From Thalassoglobus sp. JC818 (GTDB taxonomy: Bacteria; Planctomycetota; Planctomycetia; Planctomycetales; Planctomycetaceae), in assembly GCF_040717535.1 (NCBI RefSeq), contig NZ_JBFEFI010000002.1:620001-684000 (forward strand): DNA of 64,000 nt, in the 5' to 3' direction. The notes beneath the pieces are model-generated. The model did no database searches and was not told the DNA's origin. It saw only the letters and a program-made list of their open reading frames with translations. This document shows, one piece after another, positions 26,473 through 33,769 of this stretch. How positions within the stretch are numbered: the stretch's first letter is position 1; each line of letters opens with the position of its first letter. The translations under genes were made by a program, and so were the position numbers.

Positions 26473-27804
26473 TCACCAGCCGATCTGGCTGTACATTCGC
26501 ATAAGTTTCGCTCCCCGCCGTGGGTTCAACTGAGAGATATGTGCGATCCGTCCGCGAAGGTGTTCCGCAAAGTTTACGATCTCTGCACGATTCTGTGATT
26601 GCGGGCCATGTTTGATGCAATTGTACAAAATCGCTTTCACCTGATCGAACTCTTTCCGCGAGACGTTCGGTTTCTCGTTGACTACGACTCCCGTCACGGT
26701 TTGACGTTGAGAGTTGCGAATCACTTTCAGCTTCCGACGATTCATCGAGAAACGTTCTTCACGGATGATCTTCTTTGTGAGCGGAATGAATTCGTTCAAC
26801 GCGGGAATCGAAAGACCAGGGCCGGAAAACGTGAGGTCGTCTGCGTACCGCGTGTATCGAATTCGATAGGCATTCGCCATTCCAGCCAGTCGAATGTCGA
26901 GGCCGTATGCCGAAAGGTTGGCCAGTGCCGGGGAAGTGGGTGCCCCTTGAGGCAAATGATGAGCGGTGTAAGTCACATATTCGTGGGCAGCGACTGGAGA
27001 CTTGAGGCTCCACGGCAGGGCAGAGACGCTCAGGCGGGCTAACCACAAACTGACTTCCCGACTGAATCCGAGACTTCGGTAAATTGCGACGACGCGCGAG
27101 TACTTCACCGACGGATAGAAGTCTTCGAGATCCATCTTCAAAATGAATTTGCTTCCGGTATGCGGGGTGGCATTCGAAACAATGGACCGCCCCGGCACGA
27201 AACCATGAGCGGATGAGTGGGCAGGTACGGAGTCGAGAATCCCGCGAAGAATTTTCGTCTGGACTTCTTTGAGTTTCGACTTGGGGGCTTCAATGAGCCT
27301 CCAACCTTCGGAACGCTTCGCGATCCAACTATAGTGATAGTGACTGTCGTGCGCGTCTGTCGGACGATGTCCTTCGCGAAAACGATGTGTCAGCCATGCG
27401 AGGGTGCCCGTCGTCACGCCCAACCAGTCGGCGAGATCGTCCGGTGTTTTCAGACGAGGGAGTCCGTAATACTCGAGCCAGCGTTCATCGCTGTCGCGGC
27501 TGAGGTCCAGAAACTCGCCAGTTCTGGGGGCAGGGACGGCAAACCGATACGGCTTTTCGGAGACGATCTCGCGATCCGGTGGAGTCGGAACTGTGCTCGG
27601 GACATAATCCAAAGCCCGAAGATGCACATCCGGTCGAGGCTCATTGTTGCTGGGCCGCGGCTTCGGCTCTCGTTTTTCGACCGGCTCCGAAGCTTGCGGA
27701 GGAGCAGTCTGCGGAGCGGGAGCCTCGACGACAGTTTGTGTGGATTGTGTGGATTCCGCGCGACCGAACCCGAAGATTTTCCGGAGGAAATCGAACCATC
27801 CCAT
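26473..27804 (-). CDS. Retron-type reverse transcriptase with N-terminal extension
   Basis: A 443-residue retron RT that makes msDNA from its own non-coding RNA. Residues 1-115 are an extension with a hydrophobic/aromatic start (MGWFDFLRKIFGFG) and a Pro/Glu-rich stretch. The RT proper covers ~116-420: APKSKLKEVQ (173-182), HGFVPGRS (200-207), the retron-specific NAxxH motif (NATPH, 211-215), MDLEDFYPSV (224-233), PQGAPTSP (285-292), catalytic YADD (320-323) and the retron-specific VTG (370-372). The layout recalls the long myxobacterial RT of Mx162. A retron RNA (27896-28055) and promoter lie just upstream on the same strand. No known effector gene is adjacent. Confidence 0.95.
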   Translation of the reverse strand: MGWFDFLRKIFGFGRAESTQSTQTVVEAPAPQTAPPQASEPVEKREPKPRPSNNEPRPDVHLRALDYVPSTVPTPPDREIVSEKPYRFAVPAPRTGEFLDLSRDSDERWLEYYGLPRLKTPDDLADWLGVTTGTLAWLTHRFREGHRPTDAHDSHYHYSWIAKRSEGWRLIEAPKSKLKEVQTKILRGILDSVPAHSSAHGFVPGRSIVSNATPHTGSKFILKMDLEDFYPSVKYSRVVAIYRSLGFSREVSLWLARLSVSALPWSLKSPVAAHEYVTYTAHHLPQGAPTSPALANLSAYGLDIRLAGMANAYRIRYTRYADDLTFSGPGLSIPALNEFIPLTKKIIREERFSMNRRKLKVIRNSQRQTVTGVVVNEKPNVSRKEFDQVKAILYNCIKHGPQSQNRAEIVNFAEHLRGRIAHISQLNPRRGAKLMRMYSQIGW

Positions 27805-27895
27805 GCTTCAATTCAATCCTGCGTGCGGCCGATTCGGATTCTGTGAGTGATCCTTCGAAGACGTATCGAAACGATCAGGTTCTCTAAAGAGGAAA

Positions 27896-28055
27896 GATGG
27901 TCTGTTGGCCGCACAACGCATCCTGTGGCGAAGGTTCTGAACGCAAACTTGCTTGGCGTTGAGAACCTTCATCCATCGAATAGGGAACAACGCTTCTCCC
28001 GCGGGGTAACCCCGCAGTGTCCAACGGACAAGGCTTGTGCGACCATCAGACCATC
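27896..28055 (-). ncRNA. Retron msr-msd non-coding RNA
   Basis: A 160-nt transcript predicted on the RT strand, ending 91 nt before the RT start codon. The outer a1/a2 stem pairs 28055-28035 with 27916-27896: 21 positions, 19 Watson-Crick, one G-U (28042/27909) and one A-A mismatch (28046/27905). Directly after a1 the RNA reads AGC, with the candidate branching G at 28034. Two msr hairpins follow: 28030-28026 with 28022-28018, and 28015-28010 with 28006-28001, each with a three-base loop. The msd hairpin is 27970-27956 with 27944-27930, 15 positions with one C-C mismatch and an 11-base loop. Seen in sequence; the msDNA itself is inferred. Confidence 0.87.
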
Positions 28056-28068
28056 AAAGTTGTATGGG

Positions 28069-28098
28069 ATTATGGTGAGACGAGTTAGAGTGCGTCAA
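28069..28098 (-). promoter_or_regulatory. Sigma-70-like promoter of the retron
   Basis: On the minus strand TTGACG (28098-28093) and CATAAT (28074-28069) match five of six bases of each consensus hexamer, with an 18-base spacer. Transcription would begin about seven bases after the -10, a few bases before the a1 arm at 28055, exactly where a retron RNA should start. Confidence 0.72.
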
Positions 28099-28270
28099 CA
28101 CCGGAGTCAACGTGGACGAATATAGATACGCGAAGTTTTCCGGCTCACCTTGATGATCGTAGTGGACAAAATGTCGCTGTTGTCGTTTTTCAGGTCGACG
28201 CGTAGAATGGCCGATAAGGGATTCTGCGGGGCAGACGGAGCCAACCATTTCCCCAAATGGGAACGAACAG

Positions 28271-28849
28271 GTGCCTTTCATTGAAACAGATCGTCAGATT
28301 CTAACGCGGTGTCTCGAACGGGAAGCGGGTGCGTGGGAGGAATTTGTTGATCGTTTTCTGGGAACGTTCGTGCATGTCATCTCTCATACCGCTCACGCTC
28401 GAAGTGTCCGGTTAACGCAAGATGACATCGACGATTTGTGCTCCGAAATCTTTCTCACGCTCCTCAAGAACGAATTCGCTGTTCTTCGACACTTTCGCGG
28501 AAAGTCTTCGCTCGCTTCTTATCTCGTCGTCGTCTCCCGACGAATCGTTGTCAAATCGCTGGTCAAGAGGAAGCAGCTCGAGGCCATGGGGCATGTGAAT
28601 GCTCATCAGTCCTCTCTCGATCAGGGCGGAGCAGACCATGTTCAACGGCTCTCCGATTCTGAAGAAGTTCGAGTCTTAATCGCGCAGCTACCATCGTCGG
28701 AAGCGAGCATTGTCAGGCTTTACCACATCGACGGAAAAACGTACCGCGAAATCAGCAACGAGTTGGGAATCCCCGAGAATTCCGTCGGGCCAACACTTCA
28801 CCGGGCACGCGAACGGATGAAACAGCTTAAAGTCGCCAGCGACTCCTGA
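28271..28849 (+). CDS. Sigma-70 family RNA polymerase sigma factor, ECF type
   Basis: A 192-residue ECF-like sigma factor with region 2 (ARSVRLTQDDIDDLCSEIFLTLLKNEF...FRGKSSLASYLVVVSRRIVVK) for -10 recognition and core binding, a short linker, and region 4 (LPSSEASIVRLYHIDGKTYREISNELGIPENSVGPTLHRARERM) containing the -35-binding helix-turn-helix. The GTG start at 28271 has GGGAA upstream. It is transcribed away from the retron, sharing a 215-bp spacer upstream of the a1 arm. No anti-sigma factor gene follows; planctomycete ECF factors often lack one. Target genes cannot be inferred. Confidence 0.92.
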   Translation: MPFIETDRQILTRCLEREAGAWEEFVDRFLGTFVHVISHTAHARSVRLTQDDIDDLCSEIFLTLLKNEFAVLRHFRGKSSLASYLVVVSRRIVVKSLVKRKQLEAMGHVNAHQSSLDQGGADHVQRLSDSEEVRVLIAQLPSSEASIVRLYHIDGKTYREISNELGIPENSVGPTLHRARERMKQLKVASDS

Positions 28850-28879
28850 GTCAGGATTCCTCTGCGGTCATTGTCGACA

Positions 28880-29800
28880 TCACGAACTCGCCGAATCGCA
28901 TTGCGATACGAAATCGAGGCCGATTTGCTGGCTCCATTCTTTCTGGATCCGGAGTGTCACAGGTCCCGGAATTGACGAAAAACACTCCACCGAATTGACT
29001 GCCCGGACCGGGACGAGGCAATACGTCGACGAAGTCACAAATGCTTCATCAGCGTCGGTCAAATCAGCTGGGCTAAGTTCCTCGAATGAGAATTCCAAAC
29101 CCAAGCGGCCGCAAAGCTCGACGACAACTTGCTGGCTAATGCCGTTCAACGTCTGTTCCTTGGGGGGACTTTTGAGTTGATTATCCCGCACCACAAACAG
29201 GTTTCCGCTACTGGTTTCGGTGAGTTTTCCTCCGAGATTCAGTAGCAATGCCACCGCTTGGGGATCGACTTTGCGTGCTGCTTGGTCTGCGAGCATCCAA
29301 TGCAACCGGCTCCGCATTTTGATGCGAGGATCGAGGCACTCGATCGGGATTTGCCGTCGATCGGGGATCACCAGGTGAATTCCATCTCGATGCCAGCTTC
29401 CCCATTTCTTGAGAGGAAGCGGCGCTGAGTAAACACAAACGGTCGGATGACTGCTCGCGATCATCTCGTTGGCATCTCCAATCGCCTGTCCGGCTGTGAC
29501 AAAGACGACGATTGATAAGTCAGACTCTGTCGGAATCAAGCGGGTATTCGTCTCGGCGATGTGCTGAATGACATCGCCAGTCGAAGAGAGGGACTCTGGA
29601 ATTGGAAACTCTGCGAGTCGCAGTGATTCTTGCATGCGGAGCAGATGCTCTCGGACGAGATAGGGGACGTGTCTCACAGTCCGCAGGCGTTCCGTGACCG
29701 TCGCTCCCTGCATGACTCCGAGGTCATAGATGGGAAGCTTGGCATCTGCGAACGGAATCACTTCTCCGTCGAGGTAGCAGATCGGGGTTTGTCCTTGCAT
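28880..29800 (-). CDS. Class IV PLP-dependent aminotransferase
   Basis: A 306-residue fold-type IV aminotransferase, the family of branched-chain and D-amino-acid aminotransferases and aminodeoxychorismate lyase. Features are the start YLDGEVIPFADAKLPIYDLGVMQGATVTERLRT, the PLP lysine in LDPRIKMRSRLHW, and the cofactor-binding ETSSGNLFV followed by LNGISQQVV. The ATG at 29800 puts YLDGE at residue 9, the usual position; a TTG at 29860 is the alternative. Specificity is uncertain because the substrate loops are not diagnostic. It is convergent with the sigma factor gene. Confidence 0.9.
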   Translation of the reverse strand: MQGQTPICYLDGEVIPFADAKLPIYDLGVMQGATVTERLRTVRHVPYLVREHLLRMQESLRLAEFPIPESLSSTGDVIQHIAETNTRLIPTESDLSIVVFVTAGQAIGDANEMIASSHPTVCVYSAPLPLKKWGSWHRDGIHLVIPDRRQIPIECLDPRIKMRSRLHWMLADQAARKVDPQAVALLLNLGGKLTETSSGNLFVVRDNQLKSPPKEQTLNGISQQVVVELCGRLGLEFSFEELSPADLTDADEAFVTSSTYCLVPVRAVNSVECFSSIPGPVTLRIQKEWSQQIGLDFVSQCDSASS

Positions 29801-29970
29801 TGGCGAACGAGGGTGAGATACTTGAGCGAGTGAAAATGATGACCCGGAAAGTGTACTCAATTCACCCGTTGATCGGCGATGAGTCCCAAAGAGTTCTCAG
29901 GCAACAGCAACTCGCTCAAACGTTGTCCTTTGCAGCTTCAGCACTGATCGCGAATTGAGCTCCAAAACAA

Positions 29971-30495
29971 ATGGTAAAATTGATGACAGTCGTACTTGTC
30001 CGCTTTGGCGCAGTTCCTGAAGTTGCCCGGGCTGCCGTTCCGGACTCTCTGTCCGTATCGCGAGGGGACGTTGTCATTCTCCGGACTCATCGCGGTGAGG
30101 AAATTGGGACTGCTCTCGAGTTCGTCCGTCCTCCTGTTGAGCCGAATCAGGAGTTTCCCGAGCCGGAATTTGAAGTCATCCGGTTGGCGAACGAAGATGA
30201 TCAGCAGTCAAAACTTGAATCACAACGTCAAATTGAACAAGAGTTTGCAGACTGGCACCAGCGGATTAGCGACTGGGATCTCGATCTCCAGCTGATTGAA
30301 ATGGAACGCATTCTCGATAGCGGCAAGCTGGTTCTGTACGTTCTGAATGAGCGAGGTCCGGAGTGTACGAAACTCGCGCTGCAAGCTGCCGCAGCTGGTT
30401 TGGGGATCATCGAAGTTCAACCGGTCGGCAGTGATGGCCCAGTAGCATTGCCAGCTCCATCCGGAGGCGGGTGCGGTTCGTGCGGATGTCACTAA
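29971..30495 (+). CDS. PSP1/YaaT-like protein
   Basis: A 174-residue protein resembling the PSP1 C-terminal domain of YaaT, a cytosolic regulator that works with RNase Y-associated factors in Bacillus. The opening VVLVRFGAV...VSRGDVVILRTHRGEEIGTALEFV is the domain's beta-barrel start. The later segment ILDSGKLVLYVLNERGPECTKLALQAAA fits the helical part. It ends in a Cys-rich GGGCGSCGCH tail, as in many PSP1 proteins, which could bind metal. It is followed by yidD 83 bp downstream. The family call is moderately secure; function here is unknown. Confidence 0.75.
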   Translation: MVKLMTVVLVRFGAVPEVARAAVPDSLSVSRGDVVILRTHRGEEIGTALEFVRPPVEPNQEFPEPEFEVIRLANEDDQQSKLESQRQIEQEFADWHQRISDWDLDLQLIEMERILDSGKLVLYVLNERGPECTKLALQAAAAGLGIIEVQPVGSDGPVALPAPSGGGCGSCGCH

Positions 30496-30578
30496 ATCGT
30501 GTCGCGCTCTGTTTCTTGTTTTTTTGCGAGAACCGCTAAAGACGGAATCACCGATCTCATTCAAGGTGACAACGCTCG

Positions 30579-30920
30579 ATGAATTCTCAATTGTCCACCA
30601 GTGATTCTGTTCCGGGCAACCAGCAATCCGAGTTGACGGAACGCGATTCCAAGGAACTCATCCCGGCAGACAAGAGTCTGTGGTCGCGATGTCGCGAGGC
30701 ACTTTCCTGGAGTGCGTCGTTCATCCTGATTTTGATGGTCAAGCTTTATCAGGTGACGCTGGGGCCGTTTCTGGGTGGGCGGTGTCGCTTCTATCCCTCT
30801 TGCAGCAACTATTTTATCCAAGCTGTTCGAAAACACGGACCAATCAAAGGGGCGTGGAAAGGGTTGTATCGATTATGTCGATGCCATCCCTTCTGCGAAG
30901 GCGGATACGACCCCCCTTAA
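30579..30920 (+). CDS. yidD: Membrane protein insertion efficiency factor YidD
   Basis: A 113-residue protein containing the compact YidD domain (residues ~50-113), with the invariant [28 protein letters not shown] and [15 protein letters not shown] blocks. YidD assists YidC in inserting inner-membrane proteins and binds the membrane through an amphipathic helix. The first ~40 residues are an extra polar segment not found in the short E. coli protein. In many genomes yidD sits next to rnpA and yidC; here it follows the PSP1-like gene instead. Confidence 0.95.
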   Translation: MNSQLSTSDSVPGNQQSELTERDSKELIPADKSLWSRCREALSWSASFILILMVKLYQVTLGPFLGGRCRFYPSCSNYFIQAVRKHGPIKGAWKGLYRLCRCHPFCEGGYDPP

Positions 30921-31335
30921 CCCTCGGCATGAATTGCTCATATAATCGGTACAGTCGCTGTCAGGAACGTCGAAGAAGAATCACTCTGTGAAACTCCGGG
31001 ACTTCTGTCTCCACATTTGTCAGCGAATGCCGAAACTGAAACAACTGGCAGAAGATATGTTGACCTGAGAGTTCGTGTTTTGAATTCGAGATGAACTCGT
31101 GAGAATTTTCCCTTGCGAGCGGACTGTCGAATCAAGAGACTTATATTTGAGTTTTCAGACAGCACATCCTTTGTCGATCATGTCCATACAATTTGCCGAC
31201 ACGCGGTTTGAAGAGACCACGGACGACTGAGATTTCTTCTCCTCTTCTTTCCATTCTCGAATTTTTGGTTCCTGATGTTCCGAGAATTGTCGAGGATGAT
31301 TCGCGTCAGTCTCTCAACGTTGGATTCACTCCAGA
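30921..31335. other. Intergenic region upstream of the coiled-coil operon
   Basis: 415 bp without a credible gene. A perfect -10 hexamer TATAAT occurs at 30941-30946 on the plus strand, but no good -35 lies 16-18 bases before it. It could start a long leader for the operon at 31336. Nothing else stands out. Confidence 0.35.
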
Positions 31336-32001
31336 ATGACCTCGTTCAGCAAAATCCTTGCAGTTTTTGTGACAGTCGCCAGTCTGGGATTTGTCGGATT
31401 TGCCATCGCAGCAACTTTCGGCGGACCGGACTGGTCGGGTGTGATGTCCGAAAAGTATTTCGATGCCTACGAGATCACGCGTTCGCCCAGTGCAGACCGT
31501 GCCTGGCAGGCTGTTCGCGGAAGTGATCAAGGTCAAGTCGCCAGCTCAAAAGTGCTGCCGGAAGTTTTGACCAAGATCATGGACGAAGTCTATCAGAAGC
31601 AGCAGCAGGAATTGCAGAACCTTCAACAGCGGGAACCTGCTCTTCGCGAGAAGATCGCTGCACTGCAGAAATTGAATGAAATGGATGACGCAGCTCTGAC
31701 TGCTTATGTAGATCAGCTGCGAGCTCGACTGACAGCCATCAACGCCGAATTCGACGAGTTGTCGAACAAAGTGACGGGGATGTCTGTTGATTCGAGCAAA
31801 TTAGAAACTCAAGTTCAGGCCCGACGCGACGACGTGGTTCGGCTTGGGCAGCAGGTCAGGGAAGTTGAAGCGGACATGTTCCGCCTGCGGGAAGTGCTCG
31901 GACAGCTCCGAGATACCGATTATCAGTTGCAGGAGCAGCTTGATCGGGCGAAAGAACGTCAAAAACTATTGGAAGAATACAATCCGGCTCCGGTCAACTA
32001 A
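31336..32001 (+). CDS. Membrane-anchored coiled-coil protein, unknown
   Basis: A 221-residue protein with one N-terminal hydrophobic helix (residues 7-27) and a long predicted coiled coil from about residue 80 to 215, rich in Gln, Glu and Leu (QKQQQELQNLQQREPALREK, QVRREV-type heptads). Topology suggests a short cytoplasmic tail and a periplasmic coil, or the reverse. It is the first gene of a three-gene run with another coiled-coil protein (56 bp later) and a 41-residue membrane peptide. No family recognised; a structural envelope role is a guess from architecture. Confidence 0.82.
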   Translation: MTSFSKILAVFVTVASLGFVGFAIAATFGGPDWSGVMSEKYFDAYEITRSPSADRAWQAVRGSDQGQVASSKVLPEVLTKIMDEVYQKQQQELQNLQQREPALREKIAALQKLNEMDDAALTAYVDQLRARLTAINAEFDELSNKVTGMSVDSSKLETQVQARRDDVVRLGQQVREVEADMFRLREVLGQLRDTDYQLQEQLDRAKERQKLLEEYNPAPVN

Positions 32002-32056
32002 TTGAACCAGAGTTCGGTGTCAGTGAAGCTTTCCACGATCACGCTGGAGTTCGTTC

Positions 32057-32929
32057 ATGTCATACGTCGGTAAAATCCTTGTCGTTGTGCAAGTGGTTCT
32101 CAGCATCCTGTTTATGGCCTTCGCCGGTGCTGTCTATTCCATGCATCAGAACTGGAAGGGGCAGTATGAAGCAGTTCAATCTGAACTCGCTCTACAGCGT
32201 CAGTCGACAACGGATGCTCAGGGACAGTTAACGGTTGCCAAGACCGAATTCGAAACTCAACTGACAGCCGCTGAAGAACGGGCTGGCCGTCTCGCTGCCC
32301 AGCAGCAGGCGATGGAAATGCAGATCAAGAATCTGACAGAAGAAAGTAACCGTCGTGAAGCTCTGAGAGCTGAGCAGACTGGTCTCGCCGAAGCGAAAGC
32401 TGCCGAAGCACGATTCCGCCAGCAAGAAGCTGAGAAGCAACGCATCGAGAACGAAAAACTCCGCGTCGCACTCGACAAGTCCGTCGCTGACAATCGTGAT
32501 CTTCGAGACGAAAAATTCACTCTCGAAACAAACCTCGCTGAGTTGAAGACCAACTACAACCGACAGCTGGAAAAAGTTGGATACCTCGAACGAGTTGTCG
32601 CTGCCAACGGTTTGGAAACTGATCCAGACGTTGTCGAAAAGCTGAAACTTCCACCGCCACCAGTTGAAGGACTCGTCCGCGATGTTCGTAAGAATCGCGC
32701 CAACCGAGTGCAATACGTTTCGATGTCGATCGGTTCAGACGATGGCCTCATCGTCGGACATGAACTGGATGTCGTTCGATTGAAATCCGACGAAGCGAAT
32801 TCCGAATGGCTCGGCCGCGTTCGAGTCGTCGATGTCGCTCCAGACAGTGCAGTGGGCGAAGTCGTTCTCCCTGCGAAGAACGGGATTATTCAGAAAGGCG
32901 ACAACGTCACCTCTCGCCTCGGAACTTAA
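32057..32929 (+). CDS. Membrane-anchored coiled-coil protein with C-terminal beta domain
   Basis: A 290-residue protein: an N-terminal membrane helix (residues 5-28), a coiled coil of about 160 residues (30-190, with repeated Ala/Glu/Gln heptads), and a compact C-terminal domain of ~90 residues beginning near VEGLVRDVRKNRANRVQYVSMSIGSDDGL and ending IQKGDNVTSRLG. The C-terminal part, with its 'GLIVGHELDVVR' and 'AVGEVVL..NGIIQKGDNV' strands, resembles the beta-barrel of MreC-like proteins, but the match is by eye only. Same strand and close spacing with the flanking small genes support one operon. Confidence 0.82.
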   Translation: MSYVGKILVVVQVVLSILFMAFAGAVYSMHQNWKGQYEAVQSELALQRQSTTDAQGQLTVAKTEFETQLTAAEERAGRLAAQQQAMEMQIKNLTEESNRREALRAEQTGLAEAKAAEARFRQQEAEKQRIENEKLRVALDKSVADNRDLRDEKFTLETNLAELKTNYNRQLEKVGYLERVVAANGLETDPDVVEKLKLPPPPVEGLVRDVRKNRANRVQYVSMSIGSDDGLIVGHELDVVRLKSDEANSEWLGRVRVVDVAPDSAVGEVVLPAKNGIIQKGDNVTSRLGT

Positions 32930-33064
32930 GTCTGCGAAGACTGAGTGATCATTGAAATATTCGGGGACGCTTCTCAGTTCCCTTTTGACAAACCCACAAC
33001 GTGACAGACATTCTCAGCATCTCAGCGAGAGCGAATCGCTGGGAGTCAGACAGGGAGAGAAACT

Positions 33065-33190
33065 ATGGCGAAAGAAGATCCAGCACCAGATGTCTATGTT
33101 GGCCTGCTGTTCGTGGCAGTCGCTTCGCTCATCACGGGATGTATTTTCCTCGTGCTTGAGCTCAACAGCTACGGCTGGCAGTTCAACTAA
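33065..33190 (+). CDS. Small single-helix membrane protein (41 residues)
   Basis: A short open frame, ATG to TAA, encoding 41 residues: a polar start (MAKEDPAPD), one membrane helix (VYVGLLFVAVASLITGCIFLVLE) and a short polar end (LNSYGWQFN). GGGAGAG precedes the start at proper spacing. It is followed by a strong terminator at 33234, so it closes the coiled-coil operon. The strong ribosome site, the position inside an operon and the coherent helix argue that it is real; function unknown. Confidence 0.78.
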   Translation: MAKEDPAPDVYVGLLFVAVASLITGCIFLVLELNSYGWQFN

Positions 33191-33233
33191 TCGGGCAGTG
33201 TTCACCTGCAAGTGAATTTGCGGCGATTTCAAT

Positions 33234-33277
33234 AAACGTCCGGAGCGAATGTAAACTTCGCTGCGGACGTTTTCTTT
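33234..33277. terminator. Bidirectional rho-independent terminator
   Basis: AAACGTCCG and AGCGAA (33234-33242, 33244-33249) pair with TTCGCT and CGGACGTTT (33257-33262, 33264-33272): 15 pairs around one G-G mismatch, a 7-base loop and TTTTCTTT at the end. It separates the coiled-coil operon from the convergent mazG-like gene and has A/T tracts on both sides. Confidence 0.9.
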
Positions 33278-33280
33278 ACG

Positions 33281-33580
33281 TTACGGCTTCTCTTCAATTC
33301 CGCAAGCACACACCATCGCTCCGCAGCCCGGACAGCCGTTTCCGTACTTCTCACGAACGGCATCCTGCAGGTCAATATTGGCGACATTGGCAATCGTCGC
33401 GAGCCAGGCCAGCACGTCGGCAAACTCACGGGCGATCTCTTCTTGCGTTCCTTCGCGGAGCGCTCCGGCCAGTTCGCCGACCTCCTCTAGAAGCCACATG
33501 AACGTGCCATCAATCCCTCGTTGCTCATCTTTCGATGAATACATCACTTGAATGAGGTCTTGAAGTTCTCGAAGAGTCAT
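33281..33580 (-). CDS. MazG-like nucleotide pyrophosphohydrolase
   Basis: A 99-residue all-alpha NTP-PPase of the short MazG type, which hydrolyses (d)NTPs to monophosphates and pyrophosphate for pool cleaning. The metal-binding EEVGEL and EFADVLAW motifs correspond to ExxE...ExxD. The ATG at 33580 gives the standard MTLRELQDLI opening; the frame extends 36 codons upstream without family similarity. The extra C-terminal Cys cluster (CPGCGAMVCACG) is unusual and could bind zinc. It is a lone gene between the terminator and repeat copy A. Confidence 0.88.
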   Translation of the reverse strand: MTLRELQDLIQVMYSSKDEQRGIDGTFMWLLEEVGELAGALREGTQEEIAREFADVLAWLATIANVANIDLQDAVREKYGNGCPGCGAMVCACGIEEKP

Positions 33581-33663
33581 TGGCGAATCGCTGTTGGAGA
33601 TGGGGTGTTGGAAACGGGAGTTGGAGCGGGCATTAAGAAGCAGTGCGAAGTCAAACGCGACTA

Positions 33664-33769
33664 GAACATTTTCTGATTGAGTTTGCACTTTCTCGCACGA
33701 GCAAGCTCAGCGTTTTGTCTGATGAAACATCGCAAGCGAGTGAGCTGGAAAGAGCAACTTGCTCTAGAA
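33664..33769 (-). repeat. Dispersed ~105-bp repeat, copy A
   Basis: One of three similar sequences in the window. Read on the minus strand from the stop codon of asnS, it begins TCTAGAGCAAGTTGCTCT, a 7-bp hairpin followed by TTCC. It continues with CACTCGCTTGCG-like and GCTCGTGCGAG-like blocks and ends near CAGAAAATG. It fills most of the gap between asnS and the mazG-like gene; the asnS stop codon TAG lies inside the repeat's TCTAGA. Confidence 0.8.

Noticed and set aside
27930-27970. Strong hairpin read as a simple transcription terminator
   Set aside because: There is no T run after it on either strand, it lies inside a larger nested fold closed by a 21-position stem, and its position fits the msd of a retron.
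28271-28849. Sigma factor gene as the retron effector
   Set aside because: It is transcribed away from the retron, looks like an ordinary planctomycete ECF factor, and has its own upstream region; nothing links the two.
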